A DNA stretch of 64,000 nucleotides from Allolobophora icterica. Lineage: Eukaryota; Annelida; Clitellata; Crassiclitellata; Lumbricidae. Shown here piece after piece: positions 31,941-44,398 of the stretch (within the stretch, counting starts at the first letter, position 1; every line of letters starts with the position of its first letter). The DNA lies in assembly GCA_963556255.1 (NCBI GenBank), contig OY744610.1, forward strand, positions 10,956,977-11,020,976, in the 5' to 3' direction. The translations under genes were made by a program, and so were the position numbers. The notes beneath the pieces were generated by a model. The model was not told the DNA's origin. It made no database searches and saw nothing but the letters and a program-made list of their open reading frames with translations.

Positions 31941-32865
31941 AATAATTTCATCCGAAAATAGCTTATATGGAAATATACTGAGGAAAAGGACTTAACACAC
32001 GCCCTCAGATACCGAGGCTATGAAAATAAAAGTCACTAACACCATATATCTCAGGAAAGCTCAATGAACTGCTCTTCTTCCTCTTCTTCTTCTTCTCCTA
32101 ATCTGGAGCTTTAGTCTAAGACCCCAAGGCCCATAAAAGCAGGCTGCGAGAAAGAAGTAATCCGAAAGAATTTGACCTCATATCTGACCTAAGCGACCTC
32201 ACAGAATTTGAAGAGCAAACAGAAAAGAGAAAGAAACCAGGAACCCAGTATAATTCTGGTTCCGTTTACATCAAGGGAATATAATGAGCAAATCCAATGA
32301 CTTTTATAGCGCCTTTACCATAATATACAAAGCAGTAATCGATGGTTGCTTCATGTGAAAGTCATTGTCCTTTGGAGTAGCTTGGTAGAAAAATATATTA
32401 TTTGTGAGCTTAAGTGTAAGCAGAGACGAGTGCGTATTTTGTAGTCAGTGAGGGCTGTTTTCAAATGAATGTTTTGATTCAGTGGAAAGAAAGTGCAATA
32501 CATAGGTCAGCGTCTTTTCCTTTTTCTTACAGTGCACTGCAAAGTACGACATTTAATCTTTTAGTAAAAGGCGTTGGCAGAATCTGATTCTTTAAATTTG
32601 ATTGACCGCAGTTTGTAATTGTATATTTTATTAATGGCCACTAATCAATAGTGATGTGTGTGATTCGCAGAATTAGAGTCAGGTGCTTCAGTTCACAATC
32701 AGATAGATCCACTAACGCCGACGATATGCAAGCCTTCTTTCAACAAAAAAATAATAATTTATTTATGTACGATCTGTGACTGTAAGATCATGCAATGTGG
32801 GCTATTTGTGTTGCAGTTGTACTTCTGAATTTGTCAGATTACTTAGCTGTAAAATTCGCAGAACA
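31941..32865. other. Unassigned stretch
   Basis: No gene or repeat recognised; a CTT-rich patch lies at 32070-32100. Confidence 0.45.
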
Positions 32866-34521
32866 CTATATATCAGGGGTCTCAAACACGCGGCCCGCGG
32901 GCCGCATGCGGCCCGCGAGGGCCTTTTTTGTGGCCCGCGACGGCCTTCAGAATTTCTTAAATATCCCTACTTTTCAATAATAATAATGAGAAAGCTATGT
33001 TATGTTTTTGACTTACTCAGTGTCTCTAAAAATTAAGCTCGATGGTCTCTCTCGTGATAATGGCAAAGATTTTGATAAGTGAGCCAGATGGCCCACTTGC
33101 AGAAATGTGTCTTTTGCGCAGTGCGAATCTAGGGCGGGTGATACGTTCTGGTAAAACCGCAAGGGCTTCTGGTCTATCTACCTGTGAAACAACGAAAATA
33201 CCTACCACGTTAAAACAAATCAGTTAAGAGTCGTTTTATACGAAAACTAACGTAATTGCCAAAAAATATAGAATTATTATTGGCAGTACTTTATTCCAAC
33301 TTTAGACATTTGTGCTTGTCAAATCAACCGCGTTGAATTTTCTCGTTTTCGGTCATTATAATAACACCTGCAATTATCACCGCATGGCAGCCGCCACGTG
33401 GTTGGTATACTTGATAACAACTAAAAACGAATAGTCCGGGTTTCCACGACTCTTAACTGGTGGATTTTAACATGGTAAGTATAGGAACTTTTCGTTCTTT
33501 TACCAGTGGATTGATCAGAAGCTCTTGCGCGCCCTAGATTCACACTTAAATTCGTCATCAGTAGTTCATCTTGTTCCGTCTTAAAATCTTTGGATAATGG
33601 TCTCGTGTTATACCCCCATCTTGATCGGAAGTGATTTGCTGTGCATTTTCATTATCATTAAAAATTAAAGTTTTTTATTTAACCAGTAAAAATGACTTCA
33701 GAATTTAAGGAAACAAAAGTTGTGGAAGAAAAAAGAGTTTTCCAAGAAAAATGGGAGAACTTATATTTTTACGGAGGTAAACGATAAAATTCAGTGTCTT
33801 ATTTGTCAGTAAACAATTGGTGTTCCGAGGAAGTACAACGTGCGTCGGCACTATGACACTATGCATCGCGAGAAATATGGCGCTATCACAGGCAAGGTCA
33901 GAGATGAAAAAGTCCAGCAACTTAAGGATGATTAGCCAAATAAAGAAATGTGTAGGCCTATGTTGTCGTTAAAACCGTCAATTTTACACGTGCACGAGGA
34001 CTGAAACATAGGCAATTCATCTCGTTTCTAGCAAAAGTATAAGGATGTTGGAATTCCAGAATTCTACAAATTTCTTTCAAGAGAAGAATTTCCTCATTTA
34101 TTCACTTTGTCTGCAAGAAAAAGTTTTTCTCTTCCATGAAGATTAATAAATCCGTGTTAAGGTCAAGGCTTACTGATGAACATTTACACGCGTCTCTTAG
34201 ATTGCTTTCATCTCAGGATATCAATCCTAGTAATTATTGATGCTCTGGTTGAGGCAAAACATTGCCAGTTAAGTAGCCAAAGAAACTGACTAAATTAGGC
34301 CTACTAAAAGTAAGTCCGCATGTATTAATTTTTAGTTTTTAGATTGCTAATAAATTAACTTGAAACAAAATACAGTGCTACTCTTTATTTCACCATTTCT
34401 GCTTAACTTTGTCACTTGTGTCACTGAGTGAATAGGAGGTGACTTATGCGGCCCGCAAGCTCACATACTGGTCTTCCTTTGGCCCTCGGGGTAATTTGAG
34501 TTTGAGACCCCTGCTATATAT
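32866..34521 (+). mobile_element. hAT transposon, decayed, with perfect 8-bp target duplication
   Basis: The element (32874-34513, 1640 bp) starts CAGGGGTCTCAAAC and ends GTTTGAGACCCCTG, flanked by CTATATAT at 32866-32873 and 34514-34521. Both ends are rich in 'gcggcccgc'. Inside, at 33691-33935, a frame with one frameshift and one stop encodes a BED zinc finger: K-W-E-N-L-Y, C-L-I-C, then R-R-H-Y-D-T-M-H and E-K-Y-G-A-I-T-G-K. The catalytic core is not recognisable, so this is a deletion derivative of a ZBED/Charlie-like hAT element. Confidence 0.9.
33691..33935 (+). pseudogene. BED-type zinc finger relic of a hAT transposase
   Basis: M-T-S-E-F-K-E-T-K opens the frame at about 33691. After K-W-E-N-L-Y-F the frame slips by one base. 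The C-x-x-C pair and the H-x4-H pair of a BED finger follow, with an in-frame stop just after C-L-I-C-Q. In intact relatives this domain binds the transposon ends. Confidence 0.7.
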
Positions 34522-34559
34522 GGATTATTCTTCTAATACTTTTAAGTAAAAGATTGGTT

Positions 34560-35100
34560 CGGATTTTAAGCAAATCACTATACCATAGGAATTGTGAGAA
34601 CTGTTCAAAAATAAATTTGATCGGCCGTCCTGGCGGTCTAGCGGATTCTGAAAGCAACTTCGGTCCTGGACATCTGGATGTCCTCAAATCGGCCTCTCTT
34701 CAATTCGAGCAAGACTCGGTTCATTTCTCTACCTCAGTTCGCGATCTCGGAGTCGTCTATAGCCACTAAGTCTTGACTAAGACGTGAACGAGAGACGTTG
34801 TTAACATGGTGAGTCATATATGACTCACCATGTTAACAACATCTCTCGTTCACCTCTTTATCACTCGCGTCAATTTTCAAGTGGCTTCCAAGTGGTTCCC
34901 TGTATGCGCACCGCTAGTGCCCAGTCAAGGAGTTTTGCTTCTGTTATTCTGTATAATAGCTGGAATCGTCCTCCTCAGGACCTACGGCTAAGTTCCTTTT
35001 TATTGTCTCTCTGCTCCTCAGTTCCGTAAGCGCCTGAAATATTTTCCTATTTGTCAGCGATCTCTTTGAGTGGCGCTATAGAAATGTTCTATTACAATAC
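34560..35100 (+). pseudogene. LINE RT fragment containing a 70-bp palindrome
   Basis: The frame reads V-R-D-L-G-V-V and then stops. After the palindrome at 34784-34853, H-V-N-N-I-S-R-S and S-R-S-F-A-S-V follow, which are the late blocks of an L2/CR1-like RT. The 3' UTR 'gatctctttgagtggcgctata' ends at about 35097 with a short ATTACAATAC tail. Confidence 0.75.
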
Positions 35101-35109
35101 ACTGGTCGA

Positions 35110-35633
35110 ATTGTGACTCATAAATGGTTGAGCGATTACGCCAAAGATACGGAACGGAAGGTCAGCAGAAACCTTTCGTGCGCAGCTCTACTATCGACAC
35201 CAGAGCCCCGGTGAAAGCCTTAGTGATCTTCTTCATCATGACATTCGGCGACTGGTGGTACTCGCATACCCGGTACCATCTAATGAGACTACACAGATCA
35301 TCGCCAGGGACTCTTTCTTGGGAAGCCATGCGGGATCGTGAGCTTTTACTAAAGGTACGTGAGCGAGAGCCGAAGACGTTGGACGAGGCCTACCGGACGG
35401 CGCTTCGTCTCGAGGCCCACCCGCGAACGATGGATACGAACGACCAGAAGAGGCAGCCGAACCGAGTGAGAGACCGACCTCGACGCTCAGATCCAATCGC
35501 GGATAGATTGTTTTCCTACCGAGCTGCGCCAGGAGGAAAGATGATGGCAAAGAGAGCCGGAGAGTCACATCGACCGACAACTCCGAGAGCTGCGGAGCCA
35601 AGCCTCGACGACGGGCGCAACCGGGCGAGATGA
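35110..35633 (+). pseudogene. Ty3/Gypsy gag fragment
   Basis: The C-terminal portion of a Gypsy capsid-type gag: R-L-R-Q-R-Y-G-T-E at the start and A-M-R-D-R-E-L-L-L-K-V-R-E-R-E-P-K-T-L-D-E-A-Y at the end. The middle third must be read in another frame, so at least two frameshifts are present. No LTR, protease or polymerase was found next to it. Confidence 0.65.
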
Positions 35634-35760
35634 TGAGTTAGTCGATAGGTGTATGGAAGGGTTATGACTTTTTGATGATCTGGAAAGCCTAGGATGATGA
35701 ATTCTGTTTTGGAAGGGTTAAGGCAGAAGAGATTGGACGACATCCACTGTGAGACTATAG
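35634..35760 (-). pseudogene. L2-like LINE fragment
   Basis: The minus-strand frame reads M-S-S-N-L-F-C-L-N-P-S-K-T-E-F-I-I-L-G-F-P-D, nearly the same as the RT segment at about 56870-56940 of the larger LINE. Confidence 0.8.
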
Positions 35761-35764
35761 GTTA

Positions 35765-36220
35765 TCCACGTTGAAATATTGCATCGACGGTAGAGGGCAG
35801 AAGATATCATTCGAAATCCAAAGTATTTGGTGTGTTTCTTCTTCTTCCCAAGTTGCATTTTTACCCACTATTATAAATCATTTATTTAAAAAAATTCGCT
35901 CCACCCTACTGGACATAACCTTGTCGATCACTGACCCCTTCTCCTTATTCTTATGTAGGAAATTGACGACTGCGCTCTGGTTGAATCCGACCTTTTGGCG
36001 ATTTGCCAGCTCTGAAAACACTCTTGGTGCATCGCGTACACAAGAATTCGTTGCTCCATTGTCAGGTTCCAACACTTCTTCAGTGGTGAGAGTGCGTACT
36101 GTCAAAGTCTCCAAACTGACGATGATATCCAAAACCCCGGCCTTCGGATATTTCGGACCCCGTGCAGAGCACGGGACCGAAAGAATAAGGGCCAGAATAC
36201 GGGCCCCCAATGACACAAGT
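35765..36220 (-). mobile_element. Terminal fragment of the AGGGTGG transposon family
   Basis: Reading leftward from 35911, AGGGTGGAGCGAA, a T-rich run and 'aatagtgggtaaaaa' follow the order seen at 24420 and 25559, so this is a third terminus of that family. The minus-strand frame 36216-35878 runs into this terminus and is not clearly a protein. Confidence 0.45.
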
Positions 36221-36942
36221 CAAATTGTTTTTATTGCTAATCCTGTTATTTTAGTAGATTGTTAACAAGTACAACAAGTCAAAGTTAACTATGCACGAGA
36301 ATTCTGGGGTATAGAGGAAGTTGACTTAGAGACATTTAACCATTATTATTAGGGTGTCTTGTTCATGTTAATTTTCTGACATTTCGGTACCCCGCAGTTG
36401 CGAGCCCCGTGCGACTGCACTGTTCGCACGCTTCTAAGGTTGTCACTGATAAGCGTTTCACGCGCGCGAGCTGTCTCCTGTATAATTGGTTGACAAAAGA
36501 TTGGTCAGCTTAAAGATCAGTGATTGATTAATCTTGATTGAACTTTGACGGACAATTCATCCTTTCTAGGGGAAATTATTTCATGTAGGCCTACATGTAT
36601 TTGTGCCATAGTTAGCGTGAAATTAAGGCAACCAACAGAAGATGTAGATTCTCAAAGCTATAGATGCATTTCCTGTAACGCTAATAGAATTAAGTTAAAT
36701 AAAAATTAAGAATTAACTCTAAGGCTGAATCAAGAAAAGAGCCAAAGAAATTGAAGAAACGCAAAATTTTTTGGTGTTTCAAGACTTTGGCACACCACTG
36801 TATGTAAACGCATCTGGACTTTAGCTCTGGTAGGCAGGTTATTTTTATTTTGAAACGTAATGATTGCAATTTCATGTGTTTAATAAATTCAATATCTCAG
36901 CACTAATTAAGCCTGGACTCTCCTTATTTCTCTAGCAGCAGT
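36221..36942. other. Unassigned stretch
   Basis: Nothing recognised. Confidence 0.45.
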
Positions 36943-37647
36943 AACCCTCAGGCTACCAAGGTTTTTTGCGACATCGGCTACCAAGGGGGGGGGGGGTTAC
37001 CACCCACCTGGAATTTCGTGTGTGGTTTCAACTATCATATCACGTAATACAGCATTTGATTCAGCATTCATTTCTGACAAGAATGGTATATTTAGTTGTA
37101 AAATATATGAATGCATCTCGAAATTATATATGTTTTAACAAAAGCACCGGTCCATTTAACGATATCTGATATTATCCCACACAATTTGTACTTTTGGATA
37201 AAAAAAATATAAATGATGTGGGTTTTAAAAATGAACTATGAGTATTCTAAATATAATGAGGCTTAATTTTCAACAATACAAATTATTCCAAAGTCTGTTT
37301 TAGTTTCAGGCAAAACCTAAAGGCGTGCAGCTATATCAACATGAAACAAGAAATTATGTAATTTTTCCCTGCAGTCAAATACGTCAGTAGTCCTTGCAGT
37401 TATTGCAAGTTACTTTCATTGTTTTGTGCAAATGCTTCCTGCAAACCGGCTTCTTGAACACTTCACAGCACTGCTTTACTCTGTTGGCATTCTGCTTCGA
37501 CTGTTTATAGCCCTTCCCCACAGAGCCGTAGCAACAAAGAACGTGGCCCCCTCCGAACATACGTCCGGGGCCCCTTACAATGCGGAAACTGGAATGCGGT
37601 AATATACAATATACTTTGAATTGGTCCAACTAAAATTCGAAAGACCG

Positions 37648-38094
37648 ACAGACAACAGAGGCGGGTTTACAGAAAACGGGGCCCTAGACGCAAGCATTTT
37701 TGGGGCCCTTCTGAACTTCTAGACTGAGAGTCTGAGACTCTGGTGGTGTTTAGTCTATTATGTGCTGCTGTGCAAAAACCAACAAAGTTGAACTTGAAGC
37801 CGTTTTTGTGAGTGTTATTGACACTGTAACTATAATTATGATCAGTTAAAGAAGCTAGTTTTAAGGAATGTGAAGTTATTGATTGAACAATTGTAGTAAT
37901 TACTTTTATGTGAATCCTAAATTGTAAAAATAGAAAATAGGTTAGGGCCTATATTTAAATTAATTCGAAATTCAAAAATGTTATTTTTTATAATTGAAAC
38001 AAAATATTTTCCTTCGTGTGGGGGCCCTCTGAGATTTGGGGGACCTAGGCGCGCGCCTAGTGCGCCTACACGTAAACGCGCCTCTGACAGACAA
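37648..38094. mobile_element. hAT MITE with perfect 8-bp target duplication
   Basis: The element (37656-38086, 431 bp) begins CAGAGGCGGGTTTAC and ends GTAAACGCGCCTCTG, flanked by ACAGACAA at 37648-37655 and 38087-38094. It contains 'gggccctag' blocks at both ends. Confidence 0.9.
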
Positions 38095-38106
38095 CTAATG
38101 TAGCCA

Positions 38107-38708
38107 ACAGATAACAGAGGCGCGTTTACAGAAAACGGGACCCTAGGCGTAAACATTTACAGGGCCCTTCTGAACTTGTATTAGCCCACATGAAGACAAC
38201 AATTTTAACTTTTAGAATAACATAGGGCCCAAGGACGTCATTTGGGAGGGCAGGGGAGCATTTGCCCCCCTGATTTTTGAAAAAAAATGAAAAAGATGGA
38301 ACAAGAAAAGGAGGAAGAAGAAAGGGGCAAAAAAGAAAAAAATCATGGATCTATTATATACTATTAATAAAACTAGTTTCGCACAGCTTTTTTCACAGTA
38401 ACTTGTCCTCCCAAATTTCGAAGAAAGACCCAAAAAAGGTAAAACTTTTTAAAATTTTTACCTCTTTTTTTGACGTCCCTCCCCCCTTAAAAAGCTGAAA
38501 TAACGTCTCTGACAGGGCCTACTTTTATAGGAATGCTAAAGTGTAAAAAAATAGAAAATAGGTTATATTAAAAATTATTCAAAATTGAAAAATGTAATTT
38601 TTTATAATTGAAAAAAATATTTTCATTCGTTTGGGGGCTTTTAGGGGCCCCCTTCCTTGCGGGGCCCCCTCCGGTCGGAGGGTACGGAGGGCGGTCGCTA
38701 CGCCTCTG
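38107..38708. mobile_element. Second copy of the CAGAGGCG MITE with an inner insertion
   Basis: It starts CAGAGGCGCGTTTACAG at 38115 and repeats the inner words of the neighbour at 37648-38094; the right end is CGCCTCTG at 38708. A different repeat sits inside (about 38222-38515, ending 'cgtctctgacagggcc'). The expected 8-bp duplication is not conserved on the right. Confidence 0.6.
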
Positions 38709-39177
38709 CTTCCCCATACCCAACCATATCGGTGTACGTTGTGATGTTGCATCAGTGATTTTCACACTGAAAAAGCGTATTATTATTTATTATGATCACT
38801 TCCGGTTTTCAAAAGACAAATAACTAAGCAAGCAAATATAGCCCTACATTCCCTCTAAAGAATGGCACAGTTGTTTCTCTTCCAGAAAAAATAATGAATA
38901 CCTTTATAGTCGACAACAGCTAACAGCTGACGAGAGAAATTCCTGATTCCAAAACGTGGTACCTAGGCTATATCGGGTATAACTCTTTTTATGACGTGGG
39001 ATATCATCACGACTTTTACCTCAAAATGTGTGCAAATGGACCCCCTACAGCTACCTAAAATGTCAAAATTATATTTCATGTGCTAAAAAATGTTTGCACA
39101 AAAATGTAGGGGGGTGGTAACCACCACCCTTGGCAGCCCGAGGGTTAAGCCTTTATTTATAGAGCCTATTAACCTCA

Positions 39178-40585
39178 GAATAATCAGTGGCGTAGCTAGC
39201 TTTTCATGGGTCCGGGTGCAGGGGGTACCGCATGGACCCCTATTTAGCCCTATAAGGCTGTGGTCTTGTGTTCTTAACAATATTGTTGTGGACTCATGCG
39301 TATGTCATCCGCCACCTAGACCTAATGCCTAAATCAAGGTCTTAGGTCACAGTCATAAAATTGTGTTTACAATGTTTCGCTATTATACAGATAAATCAAC
39401 CATCAATAACCAAATTAGTTATTCCGTTCACTAGCTTCACTGTCGGCCTACTAGTACTACCATGGGCGTCCAGAAGAGGGGCAAGGGAGTCCTTTGCCCT
39501 CTAGGATTTTGCGTATATTTTACAAAAGATAAAATCCTTTGATAATTATGATTATTACAAGAGTCCCAACTCAATTTTCAATGCAAAAAAATATTTACAG
39601 CGGCGCCGCCAGACGCCAAAAAGTGGATTGATTAATCTTTAATGTCAAACACATTTGACATAAAACATTTCCAGTCAATCGGTGGTCATCATCATTTACG
39701 TGATAATGAAGCATAAATGAGCATTACATAGGTCTACCACTACATGGAAGAAAACTCTTAAAGTCTTAAACATTTACACTCATGCAGTTTCATTTTGTGC
39801 CTTACGGAAATTCTTAAACCGTAATTATTTCACACATGATAGATTCAAATATTTACATTTAGAGGTTCTCATTAGTGTAATTAATATTTCACTGTTAACG
39901 GTTTAGCCAAAAAAGTAGACTGGAATACATCTATTGCGTCCGTGTGCCGGCGCCATTGATTATTTAGGTAAATTCTTTGACCATTATATGTGACTTGCTC
40001 TGGCAAAAGGAGGCGGAACTTGCCAATGATAAAACAAGATAAATTAGCCAACAACACTAATCAGGTGTAAATTTTTCAGTTATCGATTTTTTCCATATAT
40101 CAATAAATAAGATCTTATAATTTTTTATGAAAAAATATTGATTTAAAAATATTTCACCTATTTCATGACAAATTTAATAAGTTTCTGTGATTGATAAAAA
40201 TTATCCGGGAATTTAAAATCATTTTTAGGACCAGTTTCAAGAGTATTTTATGGCCGTCATTCTGTTAGGAATACAATGTGTAATATGTTGTTGGAAAGTT
40301 TATGCATTCATCTTGCTAGAAATAACCTCATTTGGCGGGTAACCCATAGTGACTTCCATAAGTTTAAGGTTAAACACACTGAAACTGAGATTTGACTGTC
40401 GAAACATTCGAGCATTATAACTACTAGATCTGTCAGCAAATGAGAAGGAATGTGAATTAGATTAATTGTAACGAGAAACTTTCAACTGTGGTTATAAAGA
40501 AATTATCTGGTGTCCCTGTGGGCCCCTGAAGGTGGTGGACCCGGGTCACCGCCTGCACATATGATAGCTACGCCCCTTCAGATAA
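39178..40585. mobile_element. hAT-like non-autonomous element, CAGTGGCGTAGC family
   Basis: The left end is CAGTGGCGTAGCTA (39187); the right end is TAGCTACGCCCCTT (about 40576). Inside both ends 'gggtccgggtgcagg' faces 'cacccgg..ctgcac'-like words. The flanks AGAATAAT and AGATAATA differ, so the duplication is decayed or absent. No coding content. Confidence 0.55.
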
Positions 40586-41015
40586 TAGTTAACTGTTTGA
40601 GCATTTAATAAGTCTATAAAATTAACAAATACATAGGTGTTCAATTGTCTCTCGAAAATAATGCGTAATTAAATCAAATGTAACAACAGTAAGAGTTTCC
40701 ACACCCCTTATTTGCATCTTCCTGTAGTATTTTTCATCCTGACTTCATGTATCGTTTTGCTTCTTCGACTGTCAATATCGACCGCCATAGCTGTTTTCTT
40801 TGGCGTGCACTACAAGCTGAACCTAACTGAAAACAACCTCCACCGCTGTGTAGGCCTTGTAGTATATGGACATTATGTAATGATCGTGTTTAACTTTAAC
40901 TTTGTTTGAGCAGAGACATGGCCAATGACGACGGCGGACAGGAAGAGATTGGAGGCGGCACATTCTGCACGTATATAGCAAGGCGGGACAATGTAACCAA
41001 CAGGGCCATACATAC
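40586..41015. other. Unassigned stretch
   Basis: The plus frame 40712-40909 has hydrophobic stretches but no start context or motif that I recognise. Treated as non-coding. Confidence 0.4.
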
Positions 41016-41165
41016 ATGGGGCGTGGTGGCTCAGTGATAAGTTCGGCGCCTTGTGACACCTGGAGCTGACATGGGAGGAGGCAGAGACTGGCAGTGGACA
41101 GAGGGAGTGGAGGAGATGCGTCGCCCGATGTGCAGACCTGCACGAGAAGGACTAAGGTAAAGGGT
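41016..41165 (+). repeat. tRNA-derived SINE head
   Basis: 'gggcgtggtggctcagtgat' is a box A-like tRNA start used by several SINE families; a weak box B follows. It ends near 'ggactaaggtaaaggg'. No acceptor stem, so not a tRNA gene. Confidence 0.45.
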
Positions 41166-41736
41166 GTTTAACTTTAAACTTAAACGTCTTTCTAATGATG
41201 CCCATGAGTAGAGTAGCTGGCTTTACCTATGAAACATTATAAGCATATTTAGAACATTTCGCTGTTTAATGGTCTACGTTTGTGCACCGTACATAGTTAG
41301 TTACTAACATAATAGAAGACTCATTTTGTCCTCAATGACTGTGAGATCATTAGCATGGCGCAGGTATTGCTTTCTGAGATACTTAAAAAGCAGGATATTA
41401 TAAGTGCATGGATAACTAAGTTGGAAATGTTTAAATAGTATGTTAAATGGGGAAGGTATCAGATTTCATAGTTCAACAAGGGGATTTACAGTTTAGCAGT
41501 TCTGCATTATCTTTTGGGGCGGAATTCTCTTTGCTGGGACACCCCACGTCACAACCCAATGAGGAACCAGTCAGAACATTACGCTGAACTGAGTTATATT
41601 ATTATTTTTTATTAGTTGTCAGAAATCTTTTTATATTTGTAGTGTAAAACATTAAACTGTAAAAAAACACATTTTTTTAAAATGGCGCCCCCTAGATTTT
41701 TTGCGCTCCATGCAATTGCCTGATTGGCCTCTGGGT
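41166..41736. other. Unassigned stretch
   Basis: Nothing recognised. Confidence 0.4.
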
Positions 41737-41922
41737 AAAACTAAATTAGAACTTTCCTATAAATGAAAAATTTACTTTCAGTTTTAGACTGTTAGTTAAC
41801 TTAAATAACACTGCTAGCGAGAGACAGTGCAGGGACAGTGCCTGTCCCTCGCTAGCATTGTTATTTAAGTTAACTAAAACTGAAAGTTAATTTTTCGTTA
41901 ATAGAAAAGTTCTAATTTAGTT
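41737..41922. repeat. Fold-back repeat with arms of about 85 bp
   Basis: 41737-41824 is the reverse complement of about 41840-41922, with a few differences ('aactaaattagaact' to 'gctagcgag'). The centre is itself self-complementary (gggacagtgcctgtccc). The same words recur at 46560-46755. Confidence 0.8.
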
Positions 41923-42246
41923 AATTGAAATTAAAACTAAAACTGAACAGTTCTGAAAACTGAAACTAAAAGTAATCTCAAAAGTACACAACTACAACTA
42001 AGACTAAACTTAAAGTTGAAAACTGAATTATTTTTTGAGTGTGTGGCGCACAAACCGAGCGGTGGATATTAGCGCATAGTGACCAGAAAGGATTATGTTT
42101 GGCATATCTTAATTTGTTGCTCCTGTGCATAGGATAGTGTCTGGTGTGCATAGGATAGTGTCTGGTATAGAAATTATGTTTCTGGTATGCTGCTTAACTT
42201 TGCCGCCATGGCTCTGAAGTTATTCCAATATACCACATTATGCGAC

Positions 42247-43075
42247 TATTGAGCTACTAGCAGGTTTACCCGGCGTTGCCCGGGGTTATAAATTTCAATC
42301 CCTGTAGCGAATAAGCAAGAAATTTAGGTATAAGTTTAAATCCGTGTAGCGAATAAGGAAGAAATTTAGGCGACCTGTGGGGGAGACTGCTTCGCAGTCT
42401 ACGCGTGGACTGACCGCTTCGCAGTTGCCCTCTGGCGACGACTGCTTCGCAGTCTCCCGTGGACTGACTGCTTCTTTACCGGGCGTAAAGCAAGAAATTT
42501 ACATACAATTTTGCTGTAAGACGATGAATATAGTTCGAATCGATCGTAATTAAATTTTGTGCGAAAGTAAACAACGTGTTTATGCGCATTATTAAACGCC
42601 ATAAATCTAGCTGTCACTGCCCTTACTAAAGAAGAGTGTTTGAAGATAAAATTTTGCTGTAAAACGACGAATATAGTTCGAATCGATCGTAATGAAATTT
42701 TTTGCGAAAGTAAACAACGTCTTTATGCGGATTAATAATGACGTTGGGGAATACCCGCGCCATAAATAGAACCGCTTGTCGTATTGCGTATTATTAATGA
42801 CGTTGGGGAATACCGGCGACATAAATAGAAGCGCTTCGCGCTGGGGCGTCAGGGACGGTCGGTTGGGTAGAGTTTTGGGGGATTTTCACCATGTTAGCGG
42901 TGAAAAGGGGGTAAGCGAACCCCTGCACTGGGTGTCCGGTGTCGAGACCGACATAGTAGTGAAGGTTTCGAGTGAAAAGCTGCAAAATTGTAGAAGTTAA
43001 GCCCGGTCAAACAGACAGACAGACAGACAGACACACACACACACACAGAATTCTCGCTTTATTAATATAGATAGT
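42247..43075 (+). repeat. Dispersed element 'ACCCGGCGTTGCCCGGG ... ATTAATATAGAT'
   Basis: It begins 'ttacccggcgttgcccgggg', a start seen in a common invertebrate repeat, and ends with CAGA/CA repeats and 'ctttattaatatagatag'. Two direct copies of a roughly 120-bp block (tttgctgtaa.acga.gaatatagtt) lie at about 42507 and 42650. The repeated 'actgcttcgcagtc' words at 42389-42480 are short palindromes. Family not named with confidence. Confidence 0.6.
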
Positions 43076-44398
43076 CCAGGCAATTTACAGTTGGACCAGG
43101 GAAAAATTGCTTCAGAAGCTTTTTAAACGGTTTTCTGTTCAGAAACCGTTGCTCAATAACATATCCAAAATCGGACAAAATCGGTACAGGGGAACACCCC
43201 CCAAAATTAGTTTAAATATTGTGGATTTGGGTTTCCTCAGAAATACCAGTAATAATAGGGGCCTAACAATAATTTGCAGTTAGCCATATGCAAAAGTGCT
43301 TCAGAAGCTTTTTAAACGGTTTCCTGCTCAGAGACCATTGCTGAATGACATATCCAAAATCGGACAAAATCGGACCACGGGAACACTCCCAAAAATGAAT
43401 TTCAAAATGGCGGATTGGCGGTATTCTAAGAAATACCAATAATGATACCAGTAATGTGCAGTTAGGCCTGGGCATACGTACTTCAGAAGATTTTAAACGG
43501 TTTCCTGCTCAGAGACCATTGCTGAATGACATATCCAAAATCGGACAAAATCGGACAACGGGAACACTCCCAAAAATGAATTTCAAAATGGCGGATTGGC
43601 GGTTATCTAAGAAATACCAATAATAATACCAGTAATGTGCAGTTAGGCCTGGGCATACGTACTTCAGAAGCTTTTTAAACGGTTTCCTGCTCAGAGACCA
43701 TTGCTGAATGACATATCCAAAATTGGACGAAATCGGACCACGGGAACACCCCCAAAGATTAGTGTTAAAATGGTGAATTTGGGTTTCCTCAGAAATACCA
43801 GTAATAATAGGAGCCTCACAATAACTTGCACTTAGACATATGCAAAAGTGCTTCAGAAGCTTTTAAACGGTTTCCTGCTCAGAGACCATTGCTCAATAAC
43901 ATATCCAAAATCGGACAAAATAGGACCACGGGAACACTCCCAAAACTGAATTTCAAATGGCGGATTGGCGGTTTTCTAAGAAATACCAGTAATTATAGGG
44001 GCCTAACAATAATGTTCAGTTAGACATATGAAAAAGTGCTTTAGAAGCTTTTTAAACGATTTCCTGCTCAGAGACCATTGCTGAATGACATATCTAAAAC
44101 TGGATAAATAGGGACCACGGGAACACTCCCAAAAATGAATTTAAAAATGGCGGATTGGCGGTTTTCTAAGAAGTGCCAATAATATTACCAATAATATGCA
44201 GTTAGCCTTGGGCAAAAGTACTTCAGAAGCTTTTCAAACGGTTTCCTACTCAGAGACCATCGCTAAATGACATATCCAAAATTGGACAAAATCGGACCAC
44301 GGGAACACCCCCAAAAATGAATTTCAAAATGGCGGATTGGGGTTTCATAAGAAATACCAATAATAAGAGGGGTCTACCAATAATTTGCAGTTAGACAT
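43076..44398. repeat. Satellite array, seven units of about 182 or 189 bp
   Basis: The marker 'cttcagaagctttttaaacgg' starts at 43110, 43299, 43481, 43662, 43851, 44039 and 44221, giving periods of 189, 182, 181, 189, 188 and 182. Long and short units differ in the spacer (ataggggcctaacaataattt versus taccagtaatgtgcagtta). No gene inside. Confidence 0.95.

Larger units (their letters stand above)
36943..39150. mobile_element. TTAA-type (piggyBac-like) non-autonomous element hosting nested insertions
   Basis: The left end reads TAACCCTCAGGCTACCAAGG. The right end on the opposite strand reads TTAACCCTCGGGCTGCCAAGG, and both continue to 'ggttaccaccc'. TTAA is intact on the right (39143-39146) and mutated to GTAA on the left. 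No transposase inside. Two hAT elements lie within it. Confidence 0.5.

Noticed and set aside
43076..44398. CRISPR-like array
   Set aside because: Units of 182-189 bp with repeat-like spacers in a eukaryotic genome; this is a satellite.
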